From NCBI GenBank assembly GCA_945952345.1, contig CAMFIS010000016.1, positions 1 to 34,618 of the forward strand: a stretch of 34,618 bases of DNA, written 5' to 3'. Source of the DNA: an uncultured Fimbriimonas sp. GTDB lineage: Bacteria; Armatimonadota; Fimbriimonadia; Fimbriimonadales; Fimbriimonadaceae. Position 1 is the stretch's first letter. Each line of letters opens with the position of its first letter. The translations under genes and the position numbers were made by a program. Shown piece by piece: positions 6,293-15,688 of the stretch. The notes under the pieces were generated by a model. That model was not told the origin of the DNA and did no database searches. It was given only the letters and a program-made list of their open reading frames with translations.

Positions 6293-7482
6293 CGCAGAAT
6301 CGTCACTCCCCTCTCAATGGCGTACAAAAACTTGTCGATGTCGGTTCCGTCGGTTGGTAAGCCAATCGATGCCCGAACCACCGAATCGACTCCGCTCTGG
6401 GCGAGCAGCGGATGGGCGCACATCTTTCCAACCCGAACCGCCACGTGTTTCTCGTTGAGGTACGCGCCGAGGTCGGCGGAATGCACGCCGTCGATGACAA
6501 ATGAAACCAACCGGGAATCGCACGACGGGTGCCCGAGCCATCGCAATCCTTTCACCTGCCTGAGTCCTTCGAGCAAGCACTCCATCGCCGTCGACTCTTC
6601 TTCCTGGTGCTCCCGATCCAGCTTCTCGCCGAGGTATTCCACCGCAACGCCAAGCCCGATCACACTCGCAATCGGCGGAGTCCCGGCCTCAAATCTAAGC
6701 GGCGGTTCTTGGTAGGTCGATCCCAATAGCGAAACGGTATCGATCATGTCGCCGCCGCCGATCCACGGGTCCATCGACTCCAGTGCTTCGGGTTTGCCGA
6801 TGAGGATTCCGATCCCAGTCGGCCCGTAAACCTTATGCCCCGAGAAGACCATGAAGTCCGCACCGAGTTTGGCAAAATCCGCCCGTTCGTGGGGCAAAAG
6901 TTGCGCCGCATCGATCAGCGTCACGACTCCATGCGCCCGCGCCGCCGCGATCATTCGCTCGATGGGTAACCGCTCGCCCGTGACATTTGAAACTGCCGTA
7001 AACGCCGCCAACTTAACGCCAGATGCGACCTTCACCATCCAGTCTTTCTCGTCGAAGTTGCCGTGCTCGTCCACCTTCGAGAACACCGTCTCGGTGCCAA
7101 TGCGCCCGCTCAGTAACTGCCAAGAAACGAGGTTGGCGTGATGTTCGAGGCCGGTCGCGAGAATGCGATCGCCTTTCTTAAAATGCTTTCCGGCATAGGA
7201 GTTCGCCACCAGATTGATGCCCTCGGTTGTGTTCTTCTGGAAGACCACTTGGTCTCGACCCACACCGACAAACTGGCCAATCTTGACCCGAGCGTTCTCG
7301 TACGCCTCGTCGGCTCGACCGCCGACATCGTGGTTCGCGCGGTGAACGTTGCCCGAGTAGTGGGTGTAGTACTCCATCACCGCGTCGATCACGACTTGAG
7401 GCTTCGGAGCCGTGTTCGCATAATCCAGATACACCAGATCGGGATTGTTGGCAAACAACGGAAAATCGGACTTGATCGACAT
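6289..7482 (-). CDS. sufS: SufS-type cysteine desulfurase
   Basis: This 397-aa PLP enzyme removes sulfur from L-cysteine to give alanine and an enzyme persulfide for Fe-S cluster assembly. The group II (SufS/CsdA) hallmarks are visible: LDYANTAPKPQ near the N-terminus, EHHANLVSWQ at 113-122, DAAQLLPHE around Asp191, the PLP lysine Lys217 in FSGHKVYGPTGIGIL, FEAGTPP at 264-270, and the catalytic cysteine Cys355 in RVGKMCAHPLL. The residue before this cysteine is Met, where most SufS proteins have His (HCA). It is directly coupled to sufE. There is a strong hairpin about 43 bp upstream of the start that separates it from the gene before. Confidence 0.95.
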   Translation of the reverse strand: MSIKSDFPLFANNPDLVYLDYANTAPKPQVVIDAVMEYYTHYSGNVHRANHDVGGRADEAYENARVKIGQFVGVGRDQVVFQKNTTEGINLVANSYAGKHFKKGDRILATGLEHHANLVSWQLLSGRIGTETVFSKVDEHGNFDEKDWMVKVASGVKLAAFTAVSNVTGERLPIERMIAAARAHGVVTLIDAAQLLPHERADFAKLGADFMVFSGHKVYGPTGIGILIGKPEALESMDPWIGGGDMIDTVSLLGSTYQEPPLRFEAGTPPIASVIGLGVAVEYLGEKLDREHQEEESTAMECLLEGLRQVKGLRWLGHPSCDSRLVSFVIDGVHSADLGAYLNEKHVAVRVGKMCAHPLLAQSGVDSVVRASIGLPTDGTDIDKFLYAIERGVTILR

Positions 7483-7524
7483 ACGCGGGCTACCTATGAA
7501 GGTACCTGTATCTGTTCTACGAGA

Positions 7525-7551
7525 GATCGCCCGCCTTCATGGCGAGCGATC
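7525..7551. terminator. Strong hairpin between the secreted protein gene and sufS
   Basis: GATCGCCCGCC (7525-7535) and GGCGAGCGATC (7541-7551) pair over 11 positions with a single A-C mismatch and a 5-nt loop (TTCAT). It sits in the 108-bp gap after the stop of the upstream minus-strand gene (7591) and 43 bp before the sufS start. No T-run follows on either strand, so it may be a Rho-dependent or processing hairpin rather than a classical intrinsic terminator. Confidence 0.45.
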
Positions 7552-7590
7552 AAGGCATCGAAAATTCTTCGCAATGAAGGCTTGTGCGCC

Positions 7591-9552
7591 TTACTCCGAA
7601 ACCTTTCCCCAGGTTTTATGAATACTCGTTCCGTCGAACGACTTGCTGTTGAGCGTGTAACGCGATTTGATTCCGTACTGCCAACCAAACCACCAGTCGT
7701 CGTGACGTTGCTCATGCGTCCAGTGGTAGCTCATCACAACTGGGATGATGATCGACTCGCCATCGGTCATCGTTGGGGCTCCACCCGCGCCGGTATACAG
7801 CGGTCGGTACTCCGCAGGTATGCCAAGAAGCTCGGTGTTCTGTGCGACGGTTCCAACTTCGAGCGTAAACGACGGGCCTTGGGCTCGGAATCCGGTCGGC
7901 AATTGGCCGTTCGCTTTGGCCGTCACTTTGATATACGCAACCCCCGTTCGCTTTTCAAAGTCAGGATCCAAAGCCAGCCCAAGTTGATCGGGCGAACTTT
8001 GCGCATATTGATGTTGATTTGCCCAGGTCTGCAATCCGCCAACAATGTTTCCCTTCATCGCCATTCGCTTCTTGGGATCGGTGACACCCATGTCGTCCAG
8101 CATTCGGTCCGCCAGATAGCCCGGGGAGCTTTTGATCCTGTTCGCGGCGTTCAAAGGTGCATCCGCAAGATGCATCGGGGCTGAAGCCCAGTTATAGGCC
8201 TTGTCGGCCACGCTATCGGGCACACCCCAAGATTTCGATATCTCGAAAGGAAGTTTCGGCAGCATCGCAACGATATCGAGGAGACACATTGTGAATCGGT
8301 CGAATACCCCTTTAATCGTCGTCAGTACGCCGTTGATTGCATTGAACACCTTCTCGTACCAAGCCTTCTCCTTGGGTGGCGGAGCCGGCGGAAGATAGAC
8401 TTTGGCGCCGAGCAAGACCGGTCCGCCAATGATCTTCTGTAACTCCTCGTTGGCCGCCCAATTAGGATTTGCCACGACGAAGCGATAGGCGTCGTCGGGG
8501 GCACCTTCGTATCCAGGCCGCCAACCTACTAATTCGGTAGTGAAGGTAAGCGGCGCCTTCTTCGGCGTTTCGACGGCTGGCTTGGATAATGTCAGAGCGA
8601 TGGAGTTGGTTGTTTGGCCCGATAGGCTTGTCGAGTTGGCGATCGGCACAACCCGCAGCCAATATTTGCTGCCGTCAGAATTCTTCAGCAAGCCCGTGAC
8701 GTCGACAGTAAATTGCTGCTGTCCAGTTCCAGAGACTTTGACCAGTCCGGACTGGACGACTTTGGCAGTATTCCAAAATGGCCATGCGGAAACGTCGGTC
8801 CAATTTCCTATCTGGTAAACCGCCGAACCCGTTCCAGCGGGCGGTTGCCAGCGGAATGTCAACGAAGTGTTGCCGCTGAAAATGGTGCCTTCCGAACCCC
8901 AGACCTGGTCCGGGAACTCGGGCGTTCCACGATTGACGAGGTACTCAATCGTCGGTCGTGCGGACTTATCCAAGTTCAACTCGCCAAAGTTCACCGATGC
9001 GATCGTCGAAGCAGCCCCGTCGGCGGTTGTTACTTGCACGAGGTACTCGGCGGTGCCGGAGCGGCCAATGATGCTGAGCGTATCTTTCTTCAATTGCTCG
9101 GCCATCGCCCTTGCCGATTGTTCCAGAGGCGTCGTCTTTCCGACCGTGAAGGTAATAATCCCAGGATTTCCTTGCGGAGCGAATTCAGCAAAGTTTAGCG
9201 AGAAGGAGGTTTTGCCGCTAACCTCGCCGAGGCTTTTTGTAAATGCGACCCGTCCCCGGCTGCTGTTTGATGTTCCACCTTTTCCAGGCGAATGAGGCTG
9301 CTGATCAGTGCCACCGAGCACCCAAACCACCACCTGGGCCTTGGTTGGCTTGGCCCTGGGTGCCATCGAAAGCGAGAAGTTAACTGTCTGGCTCGGAGCT
9401 CTCCAGCTCAGTTCCATGTTTGTTTTTTTCGATGTGGATAGCTCCAGATTGTCAAGAACGACAACGTTCTTGAGTTGCTTGTCAACCTGAAAATTTTGAG
9501 CATGAGCCCCAATGACTAGAAAGGAAAAAGCCGCAGCTACCAAAAACCGCAT
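7591..9552 (-). CDS. Large secreted protein of unknown function
   Basis: This 653-aa protein has a clear signal peptide (RFLVAAAFSFLVIGAHAQ) with likely cleavage after AHA near residue 18. The first 300 residues are beta-rich and include a fibronectin-III-like segment around residues 230-330 (LTFRWQPPAGTGSAVYQIG, then TVDVTGLLKNSDGSKYWLRV). The middle has a hydrophobic helical patch (VFNAINGVLTTIKGVFDRF, then FTMCLLDIVAMLPKLPF) and the end is another beta domain rich in Trp/His (SYHWTHEQRHDDWWFGWQYG). I do not recognise the family. It lies 27 bp downstream of the DUF1501 gene, so it could be co-transcribed with it, though an inverted repeat and a -10-like box just before the start suggest its own promoter. 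Confidence 0.7.
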   Translation of the reverse strand: MRFLVAAAFSFLVIGAHAQNFQVDKQLKNVVVLDNLELSTSKKTNMELSWRAPSQTVNFSLSMAPRAKPTKAQVVVWVLGGTDQQPHSPGKGGTSNSSRGRVAFTKSLGEVSGKTSFSLNFAEFAPQGNPGIITFTVGKTTPLEQSARAMAEQLKKDTLSIIGRSGTAEYLVQVTTADGAASTIASVNFGELNLDKSARPTIEYLVNRGTPEFPDQVWGSEGTIFSGNTSLTFRWQPPAGTGSAVYQIGNWTDVSAWPFWNTAKVVQSGLVKVSGTGQQQFTVDVTGLLKNSDGSKYWLRVVPIANSTSLSGQTTNSIALTLSKPAVETPKKAPLTFTTELVGWRPGYEGAPDDAYRFVVANPNWAANEELQKIIGGPVLLGAKVYLPPAPPPKEKAWYEKVFNAINGVLTTIKGVFDRFTMCLLDIVAMLPKLPFEISKSWGVPDSVADKAYNWASAPMHLADAPLNAANRIKSSPGYLADRMLDDMGVTDPKKRMAMKGNIVGGLQTWANQHQYAQSSPDQLGLALDPDFEKRTGVAYIKVTAKANGQLPTGFRAQGPSFTLEVGTVAQNTELLGIPAEYRPLYTGAGGAPTMTDGESIIIPVVMSYHWTHEQRHDDWWFGWQYGIKSRYTLNSKSFDGTSIHKTWGKVSE

Positions 9553-9573
9553 TACATATTTATTCTATGTAAT
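9551..9573. promoter_or_regulatory. Inverted repeat and -10-like box at the start of the secreted protein gene
   Basis: ATTACATA (9551-9558) and TATGTAAT (9566-9573) are perfect inverted copies with a 7-nt loop, and the left arm covers the start codon (9552-9550, minus strand). On the minus strand the loop region also reads TAGAAT (9567-9562), a -10-like hexamer 9 nt before the ATG. It could be an operator over a promoter for a leaderless mRNA, or a weak terminator of the upstream DUF1501 gene. Confidence 0.35.
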
Positions 9574-9579
9574 CGGGAG

Positions 9580-11109
9580 CTACTTCAACAGGTCTTTCAC
9601 AACGTGGCCGTTCACATCGGTAAGCCTGAACTCGCGCCCCTGGTAGTGGAAAGTCAGCTTGGTGTGGTCGATGCCCAGCTGGTTTAGGATGGTGGCTTGG
9701 AGATCGTGGATATGCACTGCGCCAGGCGTGAATTCCTCCACGCTTGGATCGATGATCTTGCCGTCCTTGTCGACGATGTTGTAGCCGTAATCGTCGGTTT
9801 GGCCATAAACGCCGGGCTTCACCCCGCCGCCCGCCATCCAAATCGTAAACGCCCGTGGGTGATGGTCGCGGCCGTAGTTTTCCTTCGTCAGCGGACCCTG
9901 GCAGTACACGGTTCGGCCGAATTCTCCCGCCCACACGACCAAGGTTTCGTCGAGAAGTCCTTGCCGCTTGAGGTCTTTGATGAGGGCGGCACAGCCTTGG
10001 TCCACGTCCTTGGCCTGGCCCTTGATGTCCGGCGTCAGGTTGCTATGAAGGTCCCAGCCACGGTGGAAGATTTGGATAAACCGAACGCCTCGTTGCACCA
10101 TTCGCCGCGCGAGCAGGCAGTTCGCTGCGAAGGTGCCAGGCTCGTGCGCGTCCTTGCCGTAGAGCTCCATCGTCTCGGCGGATTCTTTGCTGAGATCCAT
10201 GAGGTCGGGCACGCTAGCCTGGAGTTGATAGGCCAACTCGTACTGTTTGATGCGCGCCGCAATCTCGGGGTCGTTAAAGTGGTCCAGCGATTGGTGGTTC
10301 AGCGCTTCAACCGCGTCGAGCATCTTCCGCCGCGTTCCCCGGTCCATACCGTCTGGATCCTGGAGATACAGAACTGCATCGCCTTGAGAGCGGAACGCCA
10401 CTCCCTGGTATTCGCTGGGGAGGAATCCCGATCCCCACAGCCGCGGGTACACCGCCTGGTTTGGCTTACCGGTCGAGACCTTGCTGTGCAGCACCACGTA
10501 GGTTGGGAGGTTTTCGTTGAGGCTCCCCAAGCCATAGCTCAGCCAGGAGCCCATGCTTGGACGGCCCGGAATTTGGCTGCCGGTTTGCAAGAAAGTCGTG
10601 GCCGGATCGTGGTTGATCGCCTCGGTCCACATGGACTTCACCACGCACAGTTCCTTCACCACACTCGCCGTATGGGGAAGGAGTTCACTGACGTAGATTC
10701 CGTCGCCGCCGTTGTCGTACTTCTTAAAATCGAAGACGCTGGGCGCGATTGGGAACCTAGCCTGCCCGCTCGTCATTGTCGTGACCCGTTGGCCGCGCCT
10801 CACCTGGTCGGGGAGGTCGGCATTGAACATATCTCGCAGCTTCGGCTTGTAATCCCACAGATCGAGGTGGCTGGGGCCGCCGCTCATGAAGAGGAAGATC
10901 ACGCGTTTGGCTTTGGGGGCGAAGTTCGGAATACCCGGCAAGCCATGGTGCGCTTGCTGATCCATCGCCGCCGCCATTCCCGCTAACCCGCCAAGTCCGC
11001 TTGCCGCGAGCAAACGCCCCAGAGCGGCAGTTCCCACGCCGCAAGCCGTCCGGCCGAACAATTGTCGGCGGGTCATCATCAGTTCGGCGTCGCGGATCGG
11101 ATCGTTCAT
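9580..11109 (-). CDS. DUF1501 family protein, Tat-exported, alkaline-phosphatase-like fold
   Basis: I choose ATG 11109 (509 aa), which overlaps the stop of the upstream gene by one base (TGATG), over a longer start at 11166 inside that gene. A twin-arginine signal is present ([20 protein letters not shown]), so the protein is likely exported folded. DUF1501 marks follow: [26 protein letters not shown]-type loops ([14 protein letters not shown]), [30 protein letters not shown] and the YGRDHHP motif. The family is related to sulfatase/alkaline phosphatase metalloenzymes, but its substrate is unknown. It is almost always encoded beside a PSCyt/DUF1549/DUF1553 protein, as here. In Planctomycetota these pairs are proposed to act in polysaccharide use. 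Confidence 0.92.
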   Translation of the reverse strand: MNDPIRDAELMMTRRQLFGRTACGVGTAALGRLLAASGLGGLAGMAAAMDQQAHHGLPGIPNFAPKAKRVIFLFMSGGPSHLDLWDYKPKLRDMFNADLPDQVRRGQRVTTMTSGQARFPIAPSVFDFKKYDNGGDGIYVSELLPHTASVVKELCVVKSMWTEAINHDPATTFLQTGSQIPGRPSMGSWLSYGLGSLNENLPTYVVLHSKVSTGKPNQAVYPRLWGSGFLPSEYQGVAFRSQGDAVLYLQDPDGMDRGTRRKMLDAVEALNHQSLDHFNDPEIAARIKQYELAYQLQASVPDLMDLSKESAETMELYGKDAHEPGTFAANCLLARRMVQRGVRFIQIFHRGWDLHSNLTPDIKGQAKDVDQGCAALIKDLKRQGLLDETLVVWAGEFGRTVYCQGPLTKENYGRDHHPRAFTIWMAGGGVKPGVYGQTDDYGYNIVDKDGKIIDPSVEEFTPGAVHIHDLQATILNQLGIDHTKLTFHYQGREFRLTDVNGHVVKDLLK

Positions 11110-14021
11110 CAGTGCACGGTTAGGAATTCGTCGGTGTTCATCAGGGTCGAGCAAAGCAGCATCCACGCAGCCTGATCGGAAACGCGCTGGTTGGGCGTTT
11201 GAGGAGCGTCGCCGACCATCACGAGCTTCTTCGCGGCAGCTTCATCATTGGCGTACCGCTGTTGGAATCCTGATAATGCCGTCTTTAGAATCGTCATTTC
11301 TTTGGCTGAAGCCGACCTGCCAATGACGAGTCCAAATGCCCGCTGGATTCGCATGTCGTCATTCCCGGGACCGAGCAACATTCGCTGCGCCATCACTCGG
11401 CTCGCTTCCAAGAAGCCCGTCTCGTTCTCCGTAGTGAGGGCTTGCAAAGGTGTATTTGTGGTCGAGCGGCGAACAATGCAGGTATCGCGCAAAGGAGCAT
11501 CGAGATTCACCATGGCGGGCGGCGGCGCGGTGCGCTTCCAGAACAAATACATGCTCCGGCGATAGATTCCCGTGTCGTGCTCGCGAACATAGATGTGGGT
11601 CGAGCTCGCGGGATCGGAGGCGTTCTCCCAAATTCCGTCGGGCTGATACGGCTTGAATCCTTTACCGCCGACCTCGTGGACCAACAATCCGCTCGCCCAC
11701 AACGCCTTATCGCGGATGACTTCGGCATCCAGTCGGAAGCGAGGTCCGCGAGAGACTAAGCGATTCTCTGGGTCCTTGGCCAGCTTCTCCTTCGAGATTC
11801 GGGATGACTGGCGGAAGGTGGCGGATGTTACGATCATTCGGTTGAGAGCCTTGACGCTCCAACCGGACTTGATGAATGAGACGGCGAGGGCATCGAGCAG
11901 AGGTTGGTTCACCGGCCATTCGCCTTGGCTGCCAAAGTCTTCGGAGGTTTTCACGAGGCCGGTGCCGAAATGCTGCTGCCAAACTCGATTCACGAAGACC
12001 CGAGCGAACAAAGGATTGGTCGATGATGTCATCCATTGAGCCAGCCCGAGCCGGTTCACTTGAGCCGCAGGAGCCAACGTTCCCAGGAATCCGGGAACGT
12101 GCCGGGTCACCTTGTCTCCAAGCTGATCGTAGAGTCCCCGCTTGAGAATGTAAGTCTGCCGAGGCTTCTCCATTTCCTGAGCGATGAGGCTCATCGGAAT
12201 CGAGCTTTCGAACTCCGCTTTCGCCTTCATTAACCGCTGATATTCTTTGCGCGAAGTCTCGTCCGGCCCTACGGCGAGGTAGGCAATTCTCATTTCACGC
12301 AAGGCAACTGCGCTCGAAGGATTCTTTTGGTAGGCGATGACTTTGTCGCCCAGTTCCTTGTCGCGAGGATCGTACAATCGCAGGTTCAAGCCATCGGTCG
12401 AGATGCCGTTGATGACCTTAATGACGATCTCGTTCTCGCCCGCCTTGAAGTCGCCAGTGACCCGGTCGATACCTTGATCGATTCCGCGCCCGATCTTGTG
12501 GGAATGAATCAGTTTTCCGTTCAACCAGACTTTGACCGCGTCGTCGCTGGAAACGCCGAAGCCAATCGTCTCCGCCTTGTCCATCACGATCGTCCCGCGA
12601 ATATAGACACTCGCGTTATCCTTGCCGATGATGTTGGCGAAGTCTTTGCCAATTTCGAATGCAAACGGCTTCCATCCCTTCTCCCCGGCTCCGCCTGGTT
12701 CCGCCGCGCTTACCTGGTCGAAGGCAGCATCGAAGGAAGGTGCGGAATAGACCGGGCTGATCTGCCAATTTTTGGTCGCCGGAATCGGCTTGTTGTTCGC
12801 CGTGAATGCTTGCACCGCCGTATCGGGATTGACCTTTGCCAACACTGCGTCGATCGCGCGATCCATCGAAGAAATCTTCGCTTCTTGCTCCGGGGTCGCG
12901 GCCCGGACCACCGGAGGCGGATAGGTCACATTGCCGTCGAGTGGGTCGTCCTTTGTGCTGTTAAAGAAAGCATACAAACCGTAGTAATCCTTCTGAGCGA
13001 TGGGGTCGTATTTGTGGTCGTGGCATCGGGCGCATTGCACGGTCAGTCCCAGTAACGCCGTGCCTGTGGTGTCGACTCGATCGAACGTATTCCGCGCGAG
13101 AAACTCTTCGGCGATGGCTCCGCCTTCGTTCGAAGTGAGATTCATCCGAACATAGCCAGTCGCGACCAATTGCTCCGTAGTCGGCTTCGGCAACAGGTCA
13201 CCCGCCAACTGCCATTGAACAAACTTATCGAATGGCAAGTCCCGATTGAATGCGCTCACCACCCAGTCGCGGTATGGATAGACGCCGCGCTCGTTATCCA
13301 ACTGCAAGCCATGCGTGTCGCCGTAGCGAACAGCGTCGAGCCAGTACCGAGCTTCTTGTTCACCATAAGCGGGAGAGGCTAAGAGCTTATCGACAAAGCG
13401 CTCGTAGGCCCCCGGCTGCTTGTCGTTCACAAATGCGATCACCTGACCGGGATCGGGTGGCAATCCCGTGAGAGTCTGTGCCGCTCGCATCGCGAGCGTC
13501 TCGCGATCTGCTTCCGCTTCCGGCTTCATCCCCGCCGCATCCAGCTTCGCCAACACGAAGCGATCCAAAGGATTTTTGCACCATAGGGGATTGCTTACCT
13601 TGGGCAAGGCTGGCATCGTCGGCGTCACAAACGACCAGTGCTTCTCGTACTTTGCGCCGCTCGAAATCCATTGCTTGAGAATCTCGATCTGCGCCGTGGT
13701 CAATGGCTTCACGCCTGAGTCACTGGGCGGCATCCGAACATCGGCATCCTTGTCCGAGACTCTTTGAATGATCTTGGAAGCCGAGGGTTTTCCAACCACA
13801 ACCGCATGGGTCGCGACCACGCTCGAAAACTGATCTAACCGCAACCCCGCCGCCGCCTTCGCCGCATCCGGGCCATGGCACTTGTAGCACTTCTGACTCA
13901 AGATCGGCATCACGTCGCGGTCAAAGGATATTTCCGCCTTGGGCTTTGCGGGAGTCTGCGCTAGCGCTCCCCAACCAAGCACGCCAGAACCAACCAATAG
14001 CAGCGGAATCGAAGGTTTCAT
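11109..14021 (-). CDS. PSCyt1/DUF1549/DUF1553 secreted cytochrome-type protein
   Basis: This 970-aa exported protein has a signal peptide at residues 1-21 ([16 protein letters not shown]) and a cytochrome-c-like heme site C45-Y-K-C48-H49 (PSCyt1). The DUF1549 domain starts about residue 140 ([15 protein letters not shown]) and includes [14 protein letters not shown] [16 protein letters not shown] and [14 protein letters not shown]. An inserted PA14-like beta domain lies around 440-550 ([24 protein letters not shown]). The DUF1553 domain fills the C-terminal third ([58 protein letters not shown]). It is the first gene of a coupled pair with the DUF1501 gene. The pair is typical of Planctomycetota, Verrucomicrobiota and relatives; the role is probably periplasmic redox or glycan processing, not proven. 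Confidence 0.94.
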   Translation of the reverse strand: MKPSIPLLLVGSGVLGWGALAQTPAKPKAEISFDRDVMPILSQKCYKCHGPDAAKAAAGLRLDQFSSVVATHAVVVGKPSASKIIQRVSDKDADVRMPPSDSGVKPLTTAQIEILKQWISSGAKYEKHWSFVTPTMPALPKVSNPLWCKNPLDRFVLAKLDAAGMKPEAEADRETLAMRAAQTLTGLPPDPGQVIAFVNDKQPGAYERFVDKLLASPAYGEQEARYWLDAVRYGDTHGLQLDNERGVYPYRDWVVSAFNRDLPFDKFVQWQLAGDLLPKPTTEQLVATGYVRMNLTSNEGGAIAEEFLARNTFDRVDTTGTALLGLTVQCARCHDHKYDPIAQKDYYGLYAFFNSTKDDPLDGNVTYPPPVVRAATPEQEAKISSMDRAIDAVLAKVNPDTAVQAFTANNKPIPATKNWQISPVYSAPSFDAAFDQVSAAEPGGAGEKGWKPFAFEIGKDFANIIGKDNASVYIRGTIVMDKAETIGFGVSSDDAVKVWLNGKLIHSHKIGRGIDQGIDRVTGDFKAGENEIVIKVINGISTDGLNLRLYDPRDKELGDKVIAYQKNPSSAVALREMRIAYLAVGPDETSRKEYQRLMKAKAEFESSIPMSLIAQEMEKPRQTYILKRGLYDQLGDKVTRHVPGFLGTLAPAAQVNRLGLAQWMTSSTNPLFARVFVNRVWQQHFGTGLVKTSEDFGSQGEWPVNQPLLDALAVSFIKSGWSVKALNRMIVTSATFRQSSRISKEKLAKDPENRLVSRGPRFRLDAEVIRDKALWASGLLVHEVGGKGFKPYQPDGIWENASDPASSTHIYVREHDTGIYRRSMYLFWKRTAPPPAMVNLDAPLRDTCIVRRSTTNTPLQALTTENETGFLEASRVMAQRMLLGPGNDDMRIQRAFGLVIGRSASAKEMTILKTALSGFQQRYANDEAAAKKLVMVGDAPQTPNQRVSDQAAWMLLCSTLMNTDEFLTVH

Positions 14022-14070
14022 GAAGCTTAACGCAGTGAGGTGAGATTACCTACTGGGATTCGTGTACATC

Positions 14071-14099
14071 TGGACATCGTCACCCGTCTATTGTAAAGT
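14071..14099 (+). promoter_or_regulatory. Sigma-70-like promoter for the BNR-repeat protein gene
   Basis: TGGACA at 14071-14076 matches five of six bases of the -35 consensus, and TAAAGT at 14094-14099 matches four of six of the -10 consensus, with the preferred 17-bp spacing. It lies 33 bp before the ATG at 14133 in the gap between divergent genes. Confidence 0.5.
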
Positions 14100-14100
14100 T

Positions 14101-14116
14101 AGAATCGAAAGATTCT
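14101..14116 (+). promoter_or_regulatory. Hairpin in the 5' leader of the BNR-repeat protein gene
   Basis: AGAATC (14101-14106) and GATTCT (14111-14116) form a perfect 6-bp stem closed by a GAAA tetraloop, a very stable loop type. It starts right after the proposed -10 box and ends 8 nt before the GGAG ribosome binding site (14125-14128), so it would be at the 5' end of the mRNA and may protect it. Confidence 0.35.
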
Positions 14117-14132
14117 GGTTTCTTGGAGCAAT

Positions 14133-15686
14133 ATGTCCTTTCTTCCTATCGCACTTCTTGCATCGACGCAACGTTCGTCGATCGTAACCGTTCCTGATTC
14201 GGCGACGGCATACCTAACCTCAGCCGATGCTCGACCGAAAGTTGTAAGGATTGCTCGAGAGGGCCGCAACATTGGCATTGCATTTGAAGTCAACGACAGT
14301 TCCGGCCAGACGGTCTATTTCAGTAAAAGCTCCGACCTTGGTGCGACATTTTCCGCACCAACTCGCGTCGTTTCGGCAAAGCCATACGCAAACTGGCCCC
14401 ACCATGTGAATATCGCTATGGGCGGGGGGAAGGCTTACGTCAGCTATCGTATCGGAACAAAGTTGTATCTGACCGAAGGGACAGGCTTGACCTTAAGCAA
14501 GCCTCAAGAGATTGCCGACGACGTCTACGTGGCCGGTCTGGAAGACGCGGACTACGACCATCGAAATCAGTGGCTTGCCTACTGCAACGGCCTTCTTGTG
14601 GCCTATCCGTCTACGGATAAGAACATCAAAGTTGGGCGATATGATGGTGGAACCAAGTCGGGCGGCATCAAAGATTCGATTATAAGGCCCGCTGGCAGCG
14701 TCTTCCAACCCAAATCCAGCCTACTCCGTACGACCTCGCTGCTGCAGGATGGCCTTGATGTTGGCACGGTTCGCTTGCTCGTCAATGGCAACACGGTCCG
14801 TGTGGTTGGAGATAAGAAGGTTGCCCGCTATGGAGTATGGGTTGTGGGGTTCGCGATCAGTACCGATGGCGCCCGGTCTTGGCATTCTATTCCTGACGAC
14901 TCCGAGGTTCGGGATAACCACGTAACCTACCTCTCGTATCAAGAAGGTGGGGCAAACACGCGCTTTCGAACCATTGCCACGGAAGGTGCTCCAGGCGAAT
15001 ATGAGTTCACGGTTGGAAAAACAGGTCGCGAATGGGTAGCCGTCTACGGTGATGGCGAGACATGGGGAACCAGGAAATGGCAGATCGTGACTTCACTTGA
15101 TCCGACCAAAGGAATGTTTTCCGGCTTCTCCGTTGTGCCCGACCAGTGGTACCAATCTGTCGAAATTCGGCCGCTGCCAACGCCCGCGCCGGGAGAACGG
15201 AATGTCACCGTGCAAACCTGTAAACCTTCGATCATCGATAGTCGTGGCATTCCCGAAGTATTTTGGAACGAAGGTTCGCTTCTTGCCGACAGTCACGGGA
15301 CGGCGTGGCAGACCTCCTTCATGCCAGCCGATCTCGTTAATCACTACACGGGCGTAAAGGCAGTGCCATGGAAGACTTGGCAAGTTCCAGCTTGGAGTCG
15401 TGAAGACGCCTACCGTCGAACAACCAGCTATTGGACCGGCACCTTCAATGACATCCGAACATGGGTTCGGGGTGCTGATGTCGTTCACGTCGCGATCAAA
15501 AATCACCCAACTCGGGCAGGGGCGACACAAACGCTCCTGAAAGCCGATGTCACCAAAGGTTGGTCTCCTCTTAACCCGGATGAAGATTCGGGCCAAATGG
15601 ATTGGATGGACGTCGTCACCGACGGTTCAAACGCGGCGATGGTCTGGATTTCGAACAACCGCATTTGCATCAGAAGGATTCCTTAA
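14133..15686 (+). CDS. Exported BNR/Asp-box beta-propeller protein
   Basis: This 517-aa protein starts at ATG 14133, with GGAG 4-8 nt upstream. The short hydrophobic N-terminus (FLPIALLASTQ) suggests export. Two Asp-box-type motifs are visible: SSDLGATF at about residues 66-73 and STDGARSW at 243-250, with surrounding strand patterns such as VYFSKSSD, KAYVSYRIGTKLYL and GIAFEVNDSSGQ that fit a sialidase-like six-bladed propeller. Catalytic sialidase residues (an Arg triad with FRIP) are not evident, so I do not call an enzyme. The next gene starts 2 bp after its stop, so the two are co-expressed. Substrate unknown; both are probably cell-surface or secreted. Confidence 0.65.
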   Translation: MSFLPIALLASTQRSSIVTVPDSATAYLTSADARPKVVRIAREGRNIGIAFEVNDSSGQTVYFSKSSDLGATFSAPTRVVSAKPYANWPHHVNIAMGGGKAYVSYRIGTKLYLTEGTGLTLSKPQEIADDVYVAGLEDADYDHRNQWLAYCNGLLVAYPSTDKNIKVGRYDGGTKSGGIKDSIIRPAGSVFQPKSSLLRTTSLLQDGLDVGTVRLLVNGNTVRVVGDKKVARYGVWVVGFAISTDGARSWHSIPDDSEVRDNHVTYLSYQEGGANTRFRTIATEGAPGEYEFTVGKTGREWVAVYGDGETWGTRKWQIVTSLDPTKGMFSGFSVVPDQWYQSVEIRPLPTPAPGERNVTVQTCKPSIIDSRGIPEVFWNEGSLLADSHGTAWQTSFMPADLVNHYTGVKAVPWKTWQVPAWSREDAYRRTTSYWTGTFNDIRTWVRGADVVHVAIKNHPTRAGATQTLLKADVTKGWSPLNPDEDSGQMDWMDVVTDGSNAAMVWISNNRICIRRIP

Positions 15687-15688
15687 CA

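Noticed and set aside
7138-8184. 348-codon plus-strand open frame
   Set aside because: Antisense to sufS and the secreted protein gene, spanning the hairpin between them. Composition is Arg/Val-rich as expected for a shadow frame.
9697-10986. 429-codon plus-strand open frame
   Set aside because: It lies fully antisense to the DUF1501 gene, whose family motifs and Tat signal are clear. The translation has no domain features.
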